Under the pieces are notes generated by a model. The model ran no database searches and was not told where the DNA came from. It was given only the letters and a program-made list of their open reading frames with translations. A stretch of 7,058 nt of DNA, from the NCBI GenBank assembly GCA_035656415.1, contig DASRSM010000150.1, positions 1-7,058 on the forward strand, given 5' to 3'. Made by a program: the position numbers and the translations under genes. Below, piece by piece: positions 6,608 to 7,058 of the stretch; within the stretch, counting starts at the first letter, position 1, and every line of letters starts with the position of its first letter. Origin of the DNA: JAFAHZ01 sp035656415 (GTDB lineage Bacteria > Vulcanimicrobiota > Vulcanimicrobiia > Vulcanimicrobiales > Vulcanimicrobiaceae).

Positions 6608-7058
6608 GCGTCGCCACGCGTCCGCTGGCCGTGGTTCGTCCCGAACTTCCGCCGGGTTTGGTCGCAATTCCCGTGCGTACGCGCTTGGTGTGCGTAGGCG
6701 ACGATCTCGTCAGTGTCGTCGCCGACGCCATACGCGGCATCGCTCGCGCGGGCGACGTCATCGCCGTCTCGGAAACCGCCGTTGCGATTGCGGAAGGCGA
6801 GTTCGTTCCCGCGGAGTACGTGCGCCCCTCGCGCCTGGCGTACGCGTTGTCGCGCCGCGCCGGCGCGCTCGCGACGGTCAATCAGCCTGAATCGATGCAG
6901 CTGGTGATCGACCGAGTCGGCGTTTGGCGCGTCGTTCGCGCGACGGCAGCGCATTTAATCGGCCGCTTGCGTGGTCGCCGCGGTGCGTTTTACGAAGTGA
7001 TGGGCGATGCGATTACCGCAATCGACGGTTACACCGGAACCATGCCTCCTTACGAGCG
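6604..7058 (+). CDS. CofE-like protein (F420-0:gamma-glutamyl ligase family), cut by the window end
   Basis: The first 151 codons are present and the frame is still open at the edge. The protein resembles coenzyme F420-0:L-glutamate ligase (CofE, COG1478/PF01996), which uses GTP to attach glutamate to F420-0. Visible landmarks are IPVRTRLV at 22-29, GDDL at 32-35, and AGDVIAVSETAVAIAEGEFV at 49-68, which parallels the archaeal DGDVLVV-x-KIVSKAEGR region. NQPESMQLVIDRVG (93-106), AHLIGRLRGRRGAFYEVMG (116-134) and AIDGYTGTMPPYE (139-151) follow. The last blocks recall the longer bacterial CofE-like proteins whose substrate is unknown, not the archaeal enzyme. There is no signal peptide or membrane segment. 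It overlaps murF by 4 nt (ATGA) with GGAGG upstream, so it is co-translated with wall precursor enzymes. Family assignment is by recalled motifs; function here is unknown. Confidence 0.75.
   Translation, partial: MSVATRPLAVVRPELPPGLVAIPVRTRLVCVGDDLVSVVADAIRGIARAGDVIAVSETAVAIAEGEFVPAEYVRPSRLAYALSRRAGALATVNQPESMQLVIDRVGVWRVVRATAAHLIGRLRGRRGAFYEVMGDAITAIDGYTGTMPPYE

Overview
The window is the 5' part of a division and cell wall (dcw) cluster from a GC-rich bacterium. All genes are on the + strand, in the order mraZ - rsmH (mraW) - ftsL-like - ftsI - murE - murF - a CofE-like ligase gene cut by the right edge. Every complete gene is full length, with no frameshift. The first six genes follow the classical E. 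coli-type order. The seventh is the surprise: mraY would be expected after murF, but the next gene encodes a protein resembling coenzyme F420-0:gamma-glutamyl ligase (COG1478 / PF01996 type).

Region by region: positions 1-234 are non-coding and dense with signals. They hold an 8-bp perfect stem-loop (27-46), three imperfect ~20-bp direct repeats (79-139), a sigma70-like promoter (166-194), and four 10-bp repeats (181-220) that look like an MraZ operator overlapping the -10 and the predicted transcription start. A GGAGG ribosome binding site follows. From 235 to the right edge the DNA is almost wholly coding. The gaps are 12, 1 and 24 nt, followed by overlaps of 8, 4 and 4 nt, so the genes are very probably one translationally coupled operon.

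How the genes work together: MraZ is the cluster's DNA-binding regulator and RsmH methylates 16S rRNA. FtsL and FtsI are parts of the septal peptidoglycan synthase complex. MurE and MurF add the third residue and the D-Ala-D-Ala dipeptide to the UDP-MurNAc peptide. The MurE signature DNPR predicts meso-diaminopimelate in the wall. FtsI has no C-terminal PASTA domain.

The organism cannot be fixed from sequence alone. The GC-rich, Arg/Ala-rich coding style, DAP-type MurE, PASTA-less FtsI and CofE-like gene in the dcw cluster suggest a poorly cultured phylum such as Candidatus Eremiobacterota (WPS-2/Vulcanimicrobiota) or a relative. This is a low-confidence inference.
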